Assembly (NCBI RefSeq): GCF_000422505.1
Contig: NZ_KE383867.1
Span: forward strand, 1 to 64,000
Direction: 5' to 3'
DNA: 64,000 bases
Source of the DNA: Paenibacillus pinihumi DSM 23905 = JCM 16419
GTDB taxonomy: Bacteria > Bacillota > Bacilli > Paenibacillales > Paenibacillaceae
In this document: positions 51,308-60,668 of the stretch, piece by piece
Layout of the letters: every line of letters starts with the position of its first letter
Position numbering within the stretch: position 1 is the first letter of the stretch
Translations under genes and position numbers: made by a program
The notes under the pieces: generated by a model
What the model saw: the letters and a program-made list of their open reading frames with translations, nothing else
What the model was told of the DNA's origin: nothing
Database searches by the model: none

Positions 51308-51970
51308 ATGAAGAAATTAAGACTCGTTCAACAGATTGTGAATGAAGGCGTCGTCGCGGTGCTTCGGGGGGAAACCTGGGAAGAGGTTGTAGAAATGGCC
51401 GAGCAGGCGATTGCCGGAGGCATCAAAGTCATCGAAATTACAATGACAGTTCCTTTTGCACTCAAGGCGATTGAGCAGCTGGCTGCCAAATATTCCAGCA
51501 CCTCGAGTGATCCGTCGGCCTATGCAATTATCGGGGTAGGTACAGTGCTTGACGCAGAGACGGCCCGTGCCGCCATCCTTAGCGGAGCAGAGTTCGTCGT
51601 AGGCCCGTCGCTGAATCCGGCTACTGTCACACTTTGTAACCGCTATCGTATTCCCGTAATGCCCGGTGTCATGACGATCAAGGAAATACAGGAGGCGCTT
51701 GAACTGGGCGTTGATATTATCAAGCTTTTCCCGGGCAATCTGTATTCCCCGGCTATGATCAAGGCCATTAAAGGGCCAGTTCCGCAGGCGAATATTATGC
51801 CTACCGGTGGCGTCTCGCTGGATAATCTGGGGGAATGGATCAAGGCTGGAGCTGTGGCAGTCGGGATCGGCTCCGATTTGACAGCCGCTGCAGTCAAGCA
51901 GGGAGACTACTCGCTGATTGCGGATCGTGCCGCCCAATATATTGCAGCTTACAAGGCCGCCAAGAACTAG
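51308..51970 (+). CDS. eda: KDPG/KHG aldolase
   Basis: 220 aa, (beta/alpha)8 class I aldolase. It splits 2-keto-3-deoxy-6-phosphogluconate into pyruvate and glyceraldehyde 3-phosphate. Expected motifs are VIEITMTVP (catalytic Glu), IGVGTVLD and the Schiff-base Lys in IIKLFPGN, then MPTGGVSLDN for phosphate. It is alone; no KDG kinase or uronate gene is near, so it may serve hexuronate or 4-hydroxy-2-oxoglutarate breakdown. GGGGGAGG precedes the ATG. Confidence 0.93.
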   Translation: MKKLRLVQQIVNEGVVAVLRGETWEEVVEMAEQAIAGGIKVIEITMTVPFALKAIEQLAAKYSSTSSDPSAYAIIGVGTVLDAETARAAILSGAEFVVGPSLNPATVTLCNRYRIPVMPGVMTIKEIQEALELGVDIIKLFPGNLYSPAMIKAIKGPVPQANIMPTGGVSLDNLGEWIKAGAVAVGIGSDLTAAAVKQGDYSLIADRAAQYIAAYKAAKN

Positions 51971-52009
51971 CAGGCCAAGGGCAGCTCAACTGGAATTTAG
52001 AAATTATGC

Positions 52010-52048
52010 AAGCAGGCAGGGACAACCATTGTCCTGGCCTGCTTTTGT
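52010..52048 (+). terminator. Terminator after eda
   Basis: AAGCAGGC-AGGACAA-type stem (AGCAGGCAGGGACAA / TTGTCCTGGCCTGCTT, one mismatch) with a CCAT loop, then TTTGTTTTT. Confidence 0.85.
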
Positions 52049-52112
52049 TTTTATAAACTTAATGGGCCACAATCTGCCGAAGCAGTTCCAAAGTCATGCT
52101 TCTCAAACAGGA

Positions 52113-52142
52113 TTGGATGTCGGGATCATTTTATTTTATAAT
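52113..52142 (+). promoter_or_regulatory. Promoter of the first PBP gene
   Basis: TTGGAT (52113-52118), 18-bp spacer, TATAAT (52137-52142). The same 18-bp geometry occurs before the second PBP. Confidence 0.6.
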
Positions 52143-52205
52143 AAGAGAGATCGGTTATTTATGAATTGAACGACTTGTTTTATGGCAAGAGAGGGGCTTT
52201 CAAGC

Positions 52206-54356
52206 ATGCAGCCAATACGCTCTGAGGAGCAAAAGAAACGTGATACCGCCAATAGGCGCAGCTTTTCCTTCCGGTTGAATATCTTCTTTTTTCTGACCTT
52301 TTTTGTATTTTCCGTTCTGATTATACGTCTGGCTGTCCTACAATTTGTAGAGGGCCCGGAGCTAAGGGAGAAAGTGGCCAGCATCGGGACACGCTATGTG
52401 AAAATACCGCCGATACGCGGGAATATCTATGATCTCAAAGGAGAGCCGATTGCATATTCTACGTCTACTCAATCCCTTTACTATACGATCCAGCCGAATA
52501 CCAAAGAGTCGGATGCCAAAGAGCTTGCGGAGCATTTGGCCGATGCTTTCGAGAAGTTTGGGGACAAGACTGACGCCCCGCCGCTGACCGCAGACAAAAT
52601 CTTTGAGATGATGGACATCAAAGGCAGGCTGAGCTATGTGTTTGAGCCTCGTAGAATCAAGGCCGGCATTAATGAGAAGGAAATTGCCTACTTCATGGAG
52701 AACAACGACCATTATGTCGGTGTTGATATTATTGAGGAAAGCATCCGGCATTACGATAAGGACACTGTCGCTGTTCAATTGGTCGGCTACATGAAAGGCT
52801 TTAACTCTTTGTATCAGGATGAGAACGGCCTGCGCAAATATCAGGAGATCAAACAGGACAACGCCAATCGTGATCCCGTGGACCAGTATCTGGACAAAGA
52901 AAAAGTCGGATATGACGGCTTGGAACTGATGTATCAGGATGAGCTGAGAGGGAAGAACGGGGTAAAAAAATATCCGGTAGACAGCATGAGCCGCATTATC
53001 GGGCCAATGGAGCTGACTGTGCCGGAGAAGGGCAACAACCTGTACCTGACTATCGACAAGAATGTGCAGCTTCGGGCTGAGGAGGCCATCACGAATCATT
53101 TGGAGAAAATTCGCAACTCCTCCAACCCGAGAGAGCGGGCGAAATATGCAAGAACCGGTTATGCTGTAGCCATGGAAGTCAAGACGGGCAAGGTTGTGGC
53201 GATGGCGAGCATGCCGGATTATGATCCGAATGTATGGCAGGGGCCGATCAACCAGGAAACGTCCAAATACTTGCAGTATTTCATCAATAACGGAACCATT
53301 CGTACCTCGATGCCTTATTATGAAGATCCCAAGGAAGGCATGAATCATCCATCCTCACTGGTCTATCTGGGTTCTACCCAAAAGCCGCTGACAGTATTGC
53401 TGGGCTTGAACGAGAAGCTGTTTACACCGCAGACGACCTACCTTGACCGCGGTGCCTTCTACTTCGGCCGGGAAGGACATAAGACGAGCGTATCGAATGC
53501 GAGCAATGTTGCCAATGGAGCAATCCAGCCGTGGAAAGCGATCGCCAAGTCCTCGAATGCCTTTATGGCCGAGATGATCGGCAATAAGCTATTCACTTCG
53601 AAGCCGGGCAATGAGGGCCTGGAAATTTGGGACCGCTATATGGAAGAGTTCGGTCTTGGCGTGCTTACCGGCAGCGGACTGCCGAATGAATCCAAGGGTG
53701 TCAAAGACTACTTCAGCGAATCGAGCGGAAGCGCCCAGGCGGCTCTCGTGTTCGCTTCCTTTGGCCAGCAGGGACGCTACACAGCGTTGCAGTTGGCTCA
53801 GTATACGACAATGCTCGCTAACCATGGCAAGCGGCTGAAGCCGCAATTTGTGAATGAAATCCGCGATGCCAAGGGCAATCTGGTCCAGGGATACAAACCG
53901 GAAGTGCTGAACCAGGTGGATTTTCCGTCAGCTTACTGGGATGTTGTTGAGAGAGGGATGTCTCAAGTGTCCGTGCAGGGATTTGAAGGTTTCCCTTACA
54001 GCTTTAACCGGAAGACGGGAACGTCGCAGCAGGATGTCGGCAAGCGCAAGCGCGTGGAAAACGCGGTATTTATCGCATATGCGCCGGCCAATGATCCGGT
54101 GCTGGCTGTAGCGGTTGTCGTGCCGGACGGCGGCTATGGCGGCTGGGGGGCTGCGCCGATTGCCCGCAAAATTTTCGACGCCTATGACGATGAGATCGGA
54201 TTGACCGGGACACCGAAAAATCCGACCAAAAGGGAAGAGGAGAGCGGGGGCAATACGGCTAATGCGCAAAACCAGCAGGTGAATAACGGGACCGCGAATG
54301 AAAATAATACGGCTGCCGGAGGAAATAACGGGGGCAATGCAGCAACAGGCCAATAA
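52206..54356 (+). CDS. Class B penicillin-binding protein, copy 1
   Basis: 716 aa. A cytosolic start and one membrane helix (about 22-46) precede a dimerisation/pedestal region (IPPIRGNIYDLKGEPIAYST) and the transpeptidase domain. Active-site motifs are S390-T-Q-K393, S449-S-N451 and K603-T-G605. It crosslinks peptidoglycan during growth, like PbpA/PbpH or MrdA types. The tail after 665 is Asn/Gly-rich and disordered. The ATG at 52206 has GAGAGGGG upstream; a start at 52182 is possible. The next gene is a close paralogue. Confidence 0.9.
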   Translation: MQPIRSEEQKKRDTANRRSFSFRLNIFFFLTFFVFSVLIIRLAVLQFVEGPELREKVASIGTRYVKIPPIRGNIYDLKGEPIAYSTSTQSLYYTIQPNTKESDAKELAEHLADAFEKFGDKTDAPPLTADKIFEMMDIKGRLSYVFEPRRIKAGINEKEIAYFMENNDHYVGVDIIEESIRHYDKDTVAVQLVGYMKGFNSLYQDENGLRKYQEIKQDNANRDPVDQYLDKEKVGYDGLELMYQDELRGKNGVKKYPVDSMSRIIGPMELTVPEKGNNLYLTIDKNVQLRAEEAITNHLEKIRNSSNPRERAKYARTGYAVAMEVKTGKVVAMASMPDYDPNVWQGPINQETSKYLQYFINNGTIRTSMPYYEDPKEGMNHPSSLVYLGSTQKPLTVLLGLNEKLFTPQTTYLDRGAFYFGREGHKTSVSNASNVANGAIQPWKAIAKSSNAFMAEMIGNKLFTSKPGNEGLEIWDRYMEEFGLGVLTGSGLPNESKGVKDYFSESSGSAQAALVFASFGQQGRYTALQLAQYTTMLANHGKRLKPQFVNEIRDAKGNLVQGYKPEVLNQVDFPSAYWDVVERGMSQVSVQGFEGFPYSFNRKTGTSQQDVGKRKRVENAVFIAYAPANDPVLAVAVVVPDGGYGGWGAAPIARKIFDAYDDEIGLTGTPKNPTKREEESGGNTANAQNQQVNNGTANENNTAAGGNNGGNAATGQ

Positions 54357-54382
54357 CATCCTGATGCCGAGCCCATCAGCGG

Positions 54383-54418
54383 GCGCGTCTATGCCAGTCA
54401 TGGACGCGTTTTTTTTTA
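54383..54418 (+). terminator. Terminator between the two PBP genes
   Basis: CGCGTCTATG / CATGGACGCG with a CCAGT loop, followed by at least eight T. Confidence 0.9.
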
Positions 54419-54485
54419 TACAACTAAACGCAGCTCTTCTTTCTCGAAATTGTATTACATTTCTTGTACACCGAAATCATAAAAT

Positions 54486-54515
54486 CTGACAGACAGAGTC
54501 GATTTGTTTTATAAT
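54486..54515 (+). promoter_or_regulatory. Promoter of the second PBP gene
   Basis: CTGACA (54486-54491), 18-bp spacer, TATAAT (54510-54515), so the second copy is transcribed on its own. Confidence 0.65.
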
Positions 54516-54576
54516 AGATAATAACATTCATATTTTGGTGTATAATGGTTCATTTGTATTCAAGGGAGGGAAACCA

Positions 54577-56715
54577 TTGCAGTTTCTACGCTCAGAGGAG
54601 CAACAAAAACGCGACCTGAAAAACAGAAGGAGCTTTTCCTTCCGTTTAAATATATTCTTTTTTATCACCTTTTGCGTCTTTTCGGTATTGGTTCTCCGGC
54701 TTGCCGTATTGCAATTTGTAGAGGGGCCGGAGTTAAGAGAGAAGGTCTTCCGGTCGGGAACCCGGAATGTGAAAATTCCGCCGATCCGCGGAAATATCTA
54801 TGATGTCAACGGGGAGGCGATTGCTTATTCGACCTCGACCCAGTCGCTCTATTACACGCTTCAGCCCGGTGTAAAGGAGGCAGATGCCAAAGCCATGGCA
54901 GAGCGTCTTGCCGAATCATTTGAGAGGCTCGGGGATAAGACGGATACAGATACAGAGATACTGACTCCCGAAAAGATTTTTGAGTTGATGGATATTACGG
55001 GCAGACTTACCTTTGTATTTGAACCGCGGCGGATTAAAGCGGGCATTAACCAGCAAGAAATCGCCTACTTTATGGAGAATAACGATAATTATGCAGGTGT
55101 AGAGATTATCGAAGAGAGCCTCCGCCATTATAGTCAGGATACGATAGCGGTTCAACTGGTCGGGTATATGAAGGGGTACAATGCACTCTATCAGGAAGAG
55201 AACGGGCTTAGGAAATACCAGGAGATTAACCGGGATAATTCCCAGCGCGACCCCGCTGACCAGTATTTGGACAGAGAACGGGTTGGCTACGACGGCCTGG
55301 AGCTGATGTATCAGGACGATCTGAGAGGCAAGAACGGGGTCAAAAAGTATCCGGTAGACAGCATGAGCCGCATTATCGGGCCGATGGAGCTGACTGTTCC
55401 GGAGAAGGGCAACAACCTGTACCTGACCATTGATAAAAATGTGCAGATCCGGACAGAGGATGCCATCATGGCGCATCTGGAGAAGATTCGCAATTCGTCC
55501 AACCGGATGGAGCGGGCCAAATATGCAAGAACAGCTTATGCGGTAGCGATGGAGGTCAAAACGGGCAAGGTTGTCGCCATGGCAAGCATGCCGGATTATG
55601 ATCCGAATGTATGGCAGGGGCCGATTAGCCGGGAAACGTCCCAGTACTTGCAATATTTTATTAATAACGGGACGATTCGCACCTCAATGCCGTATTATGA
55701 GGACCCGGAAGAGGTGAAGAATCATCCCTCCTCCCTTGTGTATCTTGGCTCTACCCAGAAGCCGTTATCGGTGCTGGTAGGCTTGAAAGAAAATCTGTTT
55801 ACAGCCCAGACCGTTTATAATGACCGGGGGGCTTTCTACTTCGGGCGTGAAGGCCATAAGACGAGAGTCTCAAATGCAAGCAATGCGGTGAACGGACCCA
55901 TAAGAGCTTCACAGGCGATTACCAAGTCCTCCAATGCTTTTATGACCGAGATGATTGGCAACAGGCTGTATATGCGATCCGGCAGCGAAGGGCTTGAAAT
56001 CTGGGATCGCTATATGGAAGAGTTCGGACTTGGCGTGCTGACAGGAAGCGGACTGCCCAATGAGTCCAGAGGAATTAAAGATTACTTCAGCAAAACTGCC
56101 GGTAGCTCCCAGGCGGCTCTTGTGTACGCCTCCTTCGGGCAGCAAGGTCGCTACACAGCACTGCAATTGGCCCAATTTACAGCCATGCTGGCCAATCGCG
56201 GCAAACGGATGAAGCCGCAATTTGTCAACGAAATCCGCGATGCCAGGGGGAATCTGGTCCAAGGCTTCAAGCCGGAGGTGTTGAACGAAGCTGACATTCC
56301 GACAGCTTACTGGCAGGTTATCGAGCAAGGGATGTCTCAGGTTAGAGTGCAGGGATTTGAAGGCTTCCCGTATAGCTTCAACCGGAAGACGGGAACGTCG
56401 CAGCAGGATGTCCGTCACCGGAAGCGGGTGGAAAACGCGGTATTCATCGCTTATGCGCCTGCTAACGATCCGGTGCTGGCCGTTTCTGTTGTCGTGCCGG
56501 ATGGCGGCTATGGCGGCTGGGGTGCCGCTCCGATTGCCCGTCATATTTTCGACGCTTATGATGATGAGGTTGGATTGACGGGAACACCGAAGAACCCGAC
56601 GAAAAAGCAGGATGTAGAACCTGATAAACCGGACCATGCGGAAGGTCAGCAGGGGAACGGCGAGACCGGGAATACGGCTGGCACTCCTGCAGGAAACAAC
56701 ACAGAGGGACGCTGA
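54577..56715 (+). CDS. Class B penicillin-binding protein, copy 2
   Basis: 712 aa, colinear with the preceding protein from the RSEEQQKRD start through GWGAAPIARHIFDAYDDEVG. It has the same membrane helix, pedestal and GSTQKPL, KSSNAF and KTGTSQQ motifs. Most positions match by eye; differences cluster in the first pedestal and the disordered tail. The TTG at 54577 lies six bases after AAGGGAGGG; the in-frame ATG/TTG at 54535 has no such site. Tandem duplication with separate promoters suggests division of labour, for example vegetative versus stress or germination. Confidence 0.9.
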   Translation: MQFLRSEEQQKRDLKNRRSFSFRLNIFFFITFCVFSVLVLRLAVLQFVEGPELREKVFRSGTRNVKIPPIRGNIYDVNGEAIAYSTSTQSLYYTLQPGVKEADAKAMAERLAESFERLGDKTDTDTEILTPEKIFELMDITGRLTFVFEPRRIKAGINQQEIAYFMENNDNYAGVEIIEESLRHYSQDTIAVQLVGYMKGYNALYQEENGLRKYQEINRDNSQRDPADQYLDRERVGYDGLELMYQDDLRGKNGVKKYPVDSMSRIIGPMELTVPEKGNNLYLTIDKNVQIRTEDAIMAHLEKIRNSSNRMERAKYARTAYAVAMEVKTGKVVAMASMPDYDPNVWQGPISRETSQYLQYFINNGTIRTSMPYYEDPEEVKNHPSSLVYLGSTQKPLSVLVGLKENLFTAQTVYNDRGAFYFGREGHKTRVSNASNAVNGPIRASQAITKSSNAFMTEMIGNRLYMRSGSEGLEIWDRYMEEFGLGVLTGSGLPNESRGIKDYFSKTAGSSQAALVYASFGQQGRYTALQLAQFTAMLANRGKRMKPQFVNEIRDARGNLVQGFKPEVLNEADIPTAYWQVIEQGMSQVRVQGFEGFPYSFNRKTGTSQQDVRHRKRVENAVFIAYAPANDPVLAVSVVVPDGGYGGWGAAPIARHIFDAYDDEVGLTGTPKNPTKKQDVEPDKPDHAEGQQGNGETGNTAGTPAGNNTEGR

Positions 56716-56750
56716 CGAAAATTGTTCTTGTAATCCCTGTCCATGTAAAT

Positions 56751-56800
56751 AAACCCTCCGTTGGCAGCCATGAGACATGGTTGCCAACGGAGGGTTTTGC
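56751..56800. terminator. Bidirectional terminator between PBP2 copy and ktrB
   Basis: About 22-bp stem AAACCCTCCGTTGGCAGCCATG with its inverted copy, 3-5-nt loop, A-run left and T-run right. Confidence 0.92.
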
Positions 56801-56803
56801 TTG

Positions 56804-58165
56804 TTACCCGATAATAATATCCTCTTTTGGATAGTGGAAGTTCTGTTTGCGCTTGTTGGTGCGGAAGATGAACAGCAGGGACAGTACGCCGATCCGTCCG
56901 ATGAACATGATGATCATGAGCACCCATTTGCCTTCTGATGACAGCTCCCCCGTAATGCCCATCGACAGACCGCTTGTCCCGAATGCAGAGCAAATCTCGA
57001 ATATGATCGAGATGAGCGGCAGATGTGAATGCTCCGTATAGGAGAGCAGCACCGTGCTCACGATCACAATCATCGTCGCGGCTGTAAAGACGACGAAGCT
57101 CTTGATAATATCTTCCTGCTTGACCGTTCTCCGGAACACTCTCACCTCGCTGCGACCCGCCGCGTAATTGACCAGTGTAAGCAGAATGACAGCAAAGGTT
57201 GTGGTTCGGATACCGCCCCCCACACTGGATGGGCTTGCTCCGATAAACATCAGCGTTGCGAGCAGCATCTGCGTCGGGTTGCTGAAATCATTAAGATCCA
57301 TCGTGTAGAAGCCCGCACTGCGGGTGGATACGGAATTGAATAGTGAATAAAACAGCTTCTCATGCCAGTTGAGGGATGCGAAATATAAATTTTTCTCCAG
57401 CAGCCAAATTCCAGCAGCTCCGCCCACGATCAGAGCCAGGAACATAATGCCGGTTATTTTGGTGTACAAGGAGAAGCGGTAATTGTTCTTCTTATTCTTA
57501 ATGTATTGATAAAGCTCAATCAGCACCGGAAACCCGATGGCGCCCAGCAGTACCAGCAGCATGGTAACGATTTGCACCATATAGTCGCTCGCAAAAGTGG
57601 CCAGCGAATCTCCGTAAATATCGAAGCCGGCATTAGTGAAGGCTGAGATGGAATGAAAGACGCTGTGCACAAAACTTGTCAACCAGTCGTCATACACCCC
57701 GGCCAGCTTGAAATACACGGTCAGTATAAGCGCGCCTACGGACTCGATAATCAAGGTGAGAATAAATACAAGCTTTAGCAGCTGTACAAGTCCGGACAGG
57801 TTATTACGGTTCTGATCTACCATAATCAGTTTGCGGTAAGACAGGCTAATATTCCGGCCCAGGATCATCCACAGGAACACGCCGAGCGTCATTATGCCGA
57901 TTCCCCCGATTTGAAACATGCACAGCAAGGCGATCTTGCCGAACTCACTAAAGGTTTCCCCGGTATTGACGACCGTCAATCCGGTTACACTTACTGCGCT
58001 TGTTGCTGTGAACAGCGCATCCATCCAGGAGAGGCTTGCGCCTGTTTGCCAGCTGATTGGAAGCCTCAGAATGATGGTCGACAAAATGACTGCTGCCAGG
58101 TAACCAAGCACAATAAATTGGGTGGGCGTGATCCGGTTGGAATAGGTTTTGAGCCTGAATTTCAT
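56804..58165 (-). CDS. ktrB: KtrB/TrkH-family potassium channel subunit
   Basis: 453 aa. Four membrane-pore-membrane repeats are visible through their filter glycines: VSVTGLTVV, AFTNAGFD, TRSAGFYT and GTSGLSMG. The gating loop after the third repeat has GASPSSVGGGIRTTTF. It carries K+ (with Na+ coupling in Ktr systems) for osmotic and pH balance. A regulatory RCK subunit (KtrA/KtrC) is not next to it. The ATG at 58165 has GGAGG 12 bases upstream. Could equally be ktrD. Confidence 0.9.
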   Translation of the reverse strand: MKFRLKTYSNRITPTQFIVLGYLAAVILSTIILRLPISWQTGASLSWMDALFTATSAVSVTGLTVVNTGETFSEFGKIALLCMFQIGGIGIMTLGVFLWMILGRNISLSYRKLIMVDQNRNNLSGLVQLLKLVFILTLIIESVGALILTVYFKLAGVYDDWLTSFVHSVFHSISAFTNAGFDIYGDSLATFASDYMVQIVTMLLVLLGAIGFPVLIELYQYIKNKKNNYRFSLYTKITGIMFLALIVGGAAGIWLLEKNLYFASLNWHEKLFYSLFNSVSTRSAGFYTMDLNDFSNPTQMLLATLMFIGASPSSVGGGIRTTTFAVILLTLVNYAAGRSEVRVFRRTVKQEDIIKSFVVFTAATMIVIVSTVLLSYTEHSHLPLISIIFEICSAFGTSGLSMGITGELSSEGKWVLMIIMFIGRIGVLSLLFIFRTNKRKQNFHYPKEDIIIG

Positions 58166-58329
58166 TTCGAAAAGGTGCCTCCATCTTGTTTGAGCTAATA
58201 GCCAACAACTAAAGTGGCCAGGATTTGATGTTATCATACCTGATTTAAGGAAAAGAATCCATGAACAGGCCGAAAAGCTGTTACATCTAGATACTTTTGG
58301 TAATACTATGAATGAAAGGGGGGAGCAAG

Positions 58330-58578
58330 GTGGCTATATTGCCGATTCACGAACGTCTTGCCGAATTGTGGACCTTGAAGAGCACACGGGAGCTGACTGA
58401 TCAGGAGAGAATGGATATGGAGCACTGTATGGCAGTGAATGCCTCGTATTGCCGGGAGCTGGCTCATCTTCGAAATATATCATTACTGGCATCCATGACA
58501 GGAGACAGCGAGTGGCAGCATGAAATCTGTTCGCAAATTGAGAAGCTGATCGGAGCACCGCCCACAACTCTCCGCTAA
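58330..58578 (+). CDS. Small soluble protein, 82 aa
   Basis: Helical protein with LPIHERLAELWTLKSTRELT and DQERMDMEHCMAVNASYCRE, two Cys, no membrane segment. Similar short proteins are common in Paenibacillus but have no known role to my knowledge. The GTG at 58330 follows AAAGGGGGGAGC; an ATG at 58312 is also in frame. A hairpin at 58609-58635 ends the transcript. Confidence 0.65.
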   Translation: MAILPIHERLAELWTLKSTRELTDQERMDMEHCMAVNASYCRELAHLRNISLLASMTGDSEWQHEICSQIEKLIGAPPTTLR

Positions 58579-58608
58579 AATTTCATACTGCCCCATATAT
58601 CTCTGGCT

Positions 58609-58640
58609 CCGGAACTTGGCTTCGTGCAGTTCCGGTTTTT
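58609..58640 (+). terminator. Terminator after the small gene
   Basis: CCGGAACT / AGTTCCGG with an 11-nt loop and TTTTT. The rest of 58641-58972 shows a 62-codon minus-strand frame without a ribosome-binding site and nothing else. Confidence 0.75.
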
Positions 58641-58972
58641 GATATGTTGCCATGCAGTAGGCGGCATATGGCCGCTTGTCCGTTCCTTCATCCGGCGCAT
58701 GCTGGTTAAGCGTCACGATTGTTCCCTGGCCAGGCTTGTCCCCGATTTTCCTGTCATAAACCCCAATACGATCCAGATACTCTCTGACAGCTTCTCCGCT
58801 TGTAATTTGCTAGCTTCAAACACATCAGCCAATCTTGCTACTCCAAGTTCAGTAATATCGATGCCGGTCTGTGCATATGCCAGTAATGGATAGGTGCTCA
58901 AGCTGCTTGATCACTTTATTGTTAAGGTTACAGCATGAAAAACAATGGCAGATTCATACGGATAAATAAAAG

Positions 58973-59002
58973 TTGACACTGATAATCATTATCATTTAAA
59001 AT
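58973..59002 (+). promoter_or_regulatory. Fur-controlled promoter
   Basis: TTGACA (58973-58978), 18-bp spacer, TAAAAT (58997-59002). The spacer contains TGATAATCATTATCA (58980-58994), a perfect 7-1-7 Fur box. Iron-bound Fur would block the promoter directly. Confidence 0.88.
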
Positions 59003-59036
59003 GAAAACCATGACTGAGTTGGGAGGAGGGGCGATT

Positions 59037-59840
59037 TTGTCAGAAGACACGCCTACTCATAAGGATTGGTACTTATTTCATTTTTCCTCTGTGAAAGTAT
59101 TTGGAGAGGATGCATTGATCGCCGCACCGATGGGCCAGGGTGTGATGCGAAAATATAAATCAGGCAATTGGGAGAGTGTAGACGCCGGTCTGCCTCCGGA
59201 AACCCATGTGAACCGTCTGTACGTACAGGATGAACATTTATTTGCATGTACAAATAATGGCCTGTTTTATTTTTTTGAGGAGCAGTGGGAGCCGTCGACA
59301 TTGTCCATCGGCTGTTACCAGTACAGACAAATCGGAAAGACCTCATTAGCAGCTACGCAATATGGATTATGGAGCGGGATGCGGGATCATTGGCATAATC
59401 TGGCCTACCCGAATTCAATCGTTTATGATTTTTTGTATTTGCCTCAATTCATTGTACTTGGAATGGAGCAAGGAATTGCTATATATGACCGTCTGGCAGA
59501 TTCATGGATGGATCTCAAACTAGGTGCAGCTGTGACCTCTCTTGCGGTGTTTAATGGCCGGATTATCGGTGTAACGGACAAAGGGGATTTCGTCCAGGGC
59601 AATGGGCGTGGAGGGTTTGAAACCTTCAAATTCTCAAATATGTTCCTATTCTCTGTAGTGACAAAAGGGAAAAATGTGTTTCTATGTTGTGACAGGGGGC
59701 TGTATCGGCTTACGGTCATACATAACCGGATATCTTTGATATCTGTGAAACTGGGCTGTCCCGTTACGGATATAGACGCGGATGCGGACAGCTTGTATCT
59801 GGCTACCCTGTTTCAGGGTGTTCAGATGGTAGGCCAGTGA
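59037..59840 (+). CDS. Iron-regulated protein with propeller-like repeats
   Basis: 267 aa of unknown family. Short strand repeats recur about every 35-40 residues (for example GVMRKYKSGNWESVDAGLPP, ATQYGLWSGMRDHWHNLAYP and GIAIYDRLADSWMDLKLG), suggesting a beta-propeller. There is no signal peptide, so it should be cytosolic. The TTG at 59037 has GGAGGAGGGG upstream; the ATG at 59001 lies inside the -10 box and cannot be the start. It is the first gene behind a perfect Fur box and is followed at once by another unknown gene. Confidence 0.75.
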   Translation: MSEDTPTHKDWYLFHFSSVKVFGEDALIAAPMGQGVMRKYKSGNWESVDAGLPPETHVNRLYVQDEHLFACTNNGLFYFFEEQWEPSTLSIGCYQYRQIGKTSLAATQYGLWSGMRDHWHNLAYPNSIVYDFLYLPQFIVLGMEQGIAIYDRLADSWMDLKLGAAVTSLAVFNGRIIGVTDKGDFVQGNGRGGFETFKFSNMFLFSVVTKGKNVFLCCDRGLYRLTVIHNRISLISVKLGCPVTDIDADADSLYLATLFQGVQMVGQ

Positions 59841-60551
59841 ATGATGGAAGGCGAAATGATGATGAAGCCGATTCTGGATTATAAGCTCGAGGAACTGCTC
59901 CGCTGCAAATGCGGGCAGAGGGACAGGAACAAGCGGCCGCAGCTTGACTGGCGGCAGTTGTCCCAATATGCTCTTAGCCATGCGATCAAAGAGTATTTCA
60001 TGCTTCCTCAGGCTGCCCGGACACCCTTAGCTATTCCATCTCTTCTGGAGCGGAGATGGACGAATCGTGAAAGTGCGTTTGAATCAAGAGCGCATTATTC
60101 CAGCGTGCAGACACGGCTTGCAGGAGAGCTTTCGATGCTGCTGCAGGAGCATGATGAAGCAGAGCCGCTGCTGCTGTTCGAGCAGTGGGAAACATTCCAG
60201 CCGGATCTGGGCCGGAAGCTGTCGATGATTTTTCAGCTGGTAACAGGCGTACATAACGGGCTCGGTGGAGCAGAGGCAGGTTATGTGGTTCATAAATATG
60301 TGGTCAATGATAACGAGGAATTAATGAATGCCTTCTGTCATTACGCCGCGGTATTTTGCAGCAGTGCCTTCTCCTCCTTGCCTGTGAGGATTGAAATTCA
60401 TTCCCTGCTGACGGGGAAGACGAAGCGGATGTTTCCTGTACAGGCTTCACTGGCGCAGTCCATAGACTATTTGCGTCTTATGCTTAGTCTTTATCCGGAT
60501 GAGGATAAGCACGCTAGCGGCTGCCACGGGGAATCGCAATTTGTAATGTGA
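59841..60551 (+). CDS. Uncharacterised Fur-operon protein, 236 aa
   Basis: No family recognised with confidence. Near the N-terminus LEELLRCKCGQRD puts two Cys in a Cys-x-Cys setting, a pattern seen at the start of some PD-(D/E)XK or Fe-S proteins. The rest is helical (QLSQYALSHAIKEYFMLPQA) with a later beta region and four more Cys. The ATG touches the previous stop; an ATG at 59856-59862 follows GGAAGG and may be the real start. It is co-transcribed with the propeller-like gene under Fur control. Confidence 0.65.
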   Translation: MMEGEMMMKPILDYKLEELLRCKCGQRDRNKRPQLDWRQLSQYALSHAIKEYFMLPQAARTPLAIPSLLERRWTNRESAFESRAHYSSVQTRLAGELSMLLQEHDEAEPLLLFEQWETFQPDLGRKLSMIFQLVTGVHNGLGGAEAGYVVHKYVVNDNEELMNAFCHYAAVFCSSAFSSLPVRIEIHSLLTGKTKRMFPVQASLAQSIDYLRLMLSLYPDEDKHASGCHGESQFVM

Positions 60552-60603
60552 AATGTTAAGATCAGCGTTGCGGGATGGCAACATTTTATTTTTTAGTCGA
60601 TAT

Positions 60604-60618
60604 TGAGAATCATTATTA
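60604..60618 (+). promoter_or_regulatory. Fur box upstream of the flavodoxin gene
   Basis: TGAGAATCATTATTA matches the 7-1-7 Fur consensus at 13 of 15 positions and lies 50 bp before the flavodoxin start. Confidence 0.8.
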
Positions 60619-60668
60619 TTTAAAATAGATGGCACTAGCCTTTGATAAGAAGAGATGGAGGGAGACAT

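Noticed and set aside
52362-53348. Long minus-strand frame inside the first PBP gene
   Set aside because: A similar frame occurs at the same place in the second PBP copy, so both are by-products of the duplicated coding sequence; no start signals.
58713-58901. 62-codon minus-strand frame between the small gene and the Fur promoter
   Set aside because: Protein-like composition, but only a TTG start without a ribosome-binding site and no family match; kept as undecided non-coding space.
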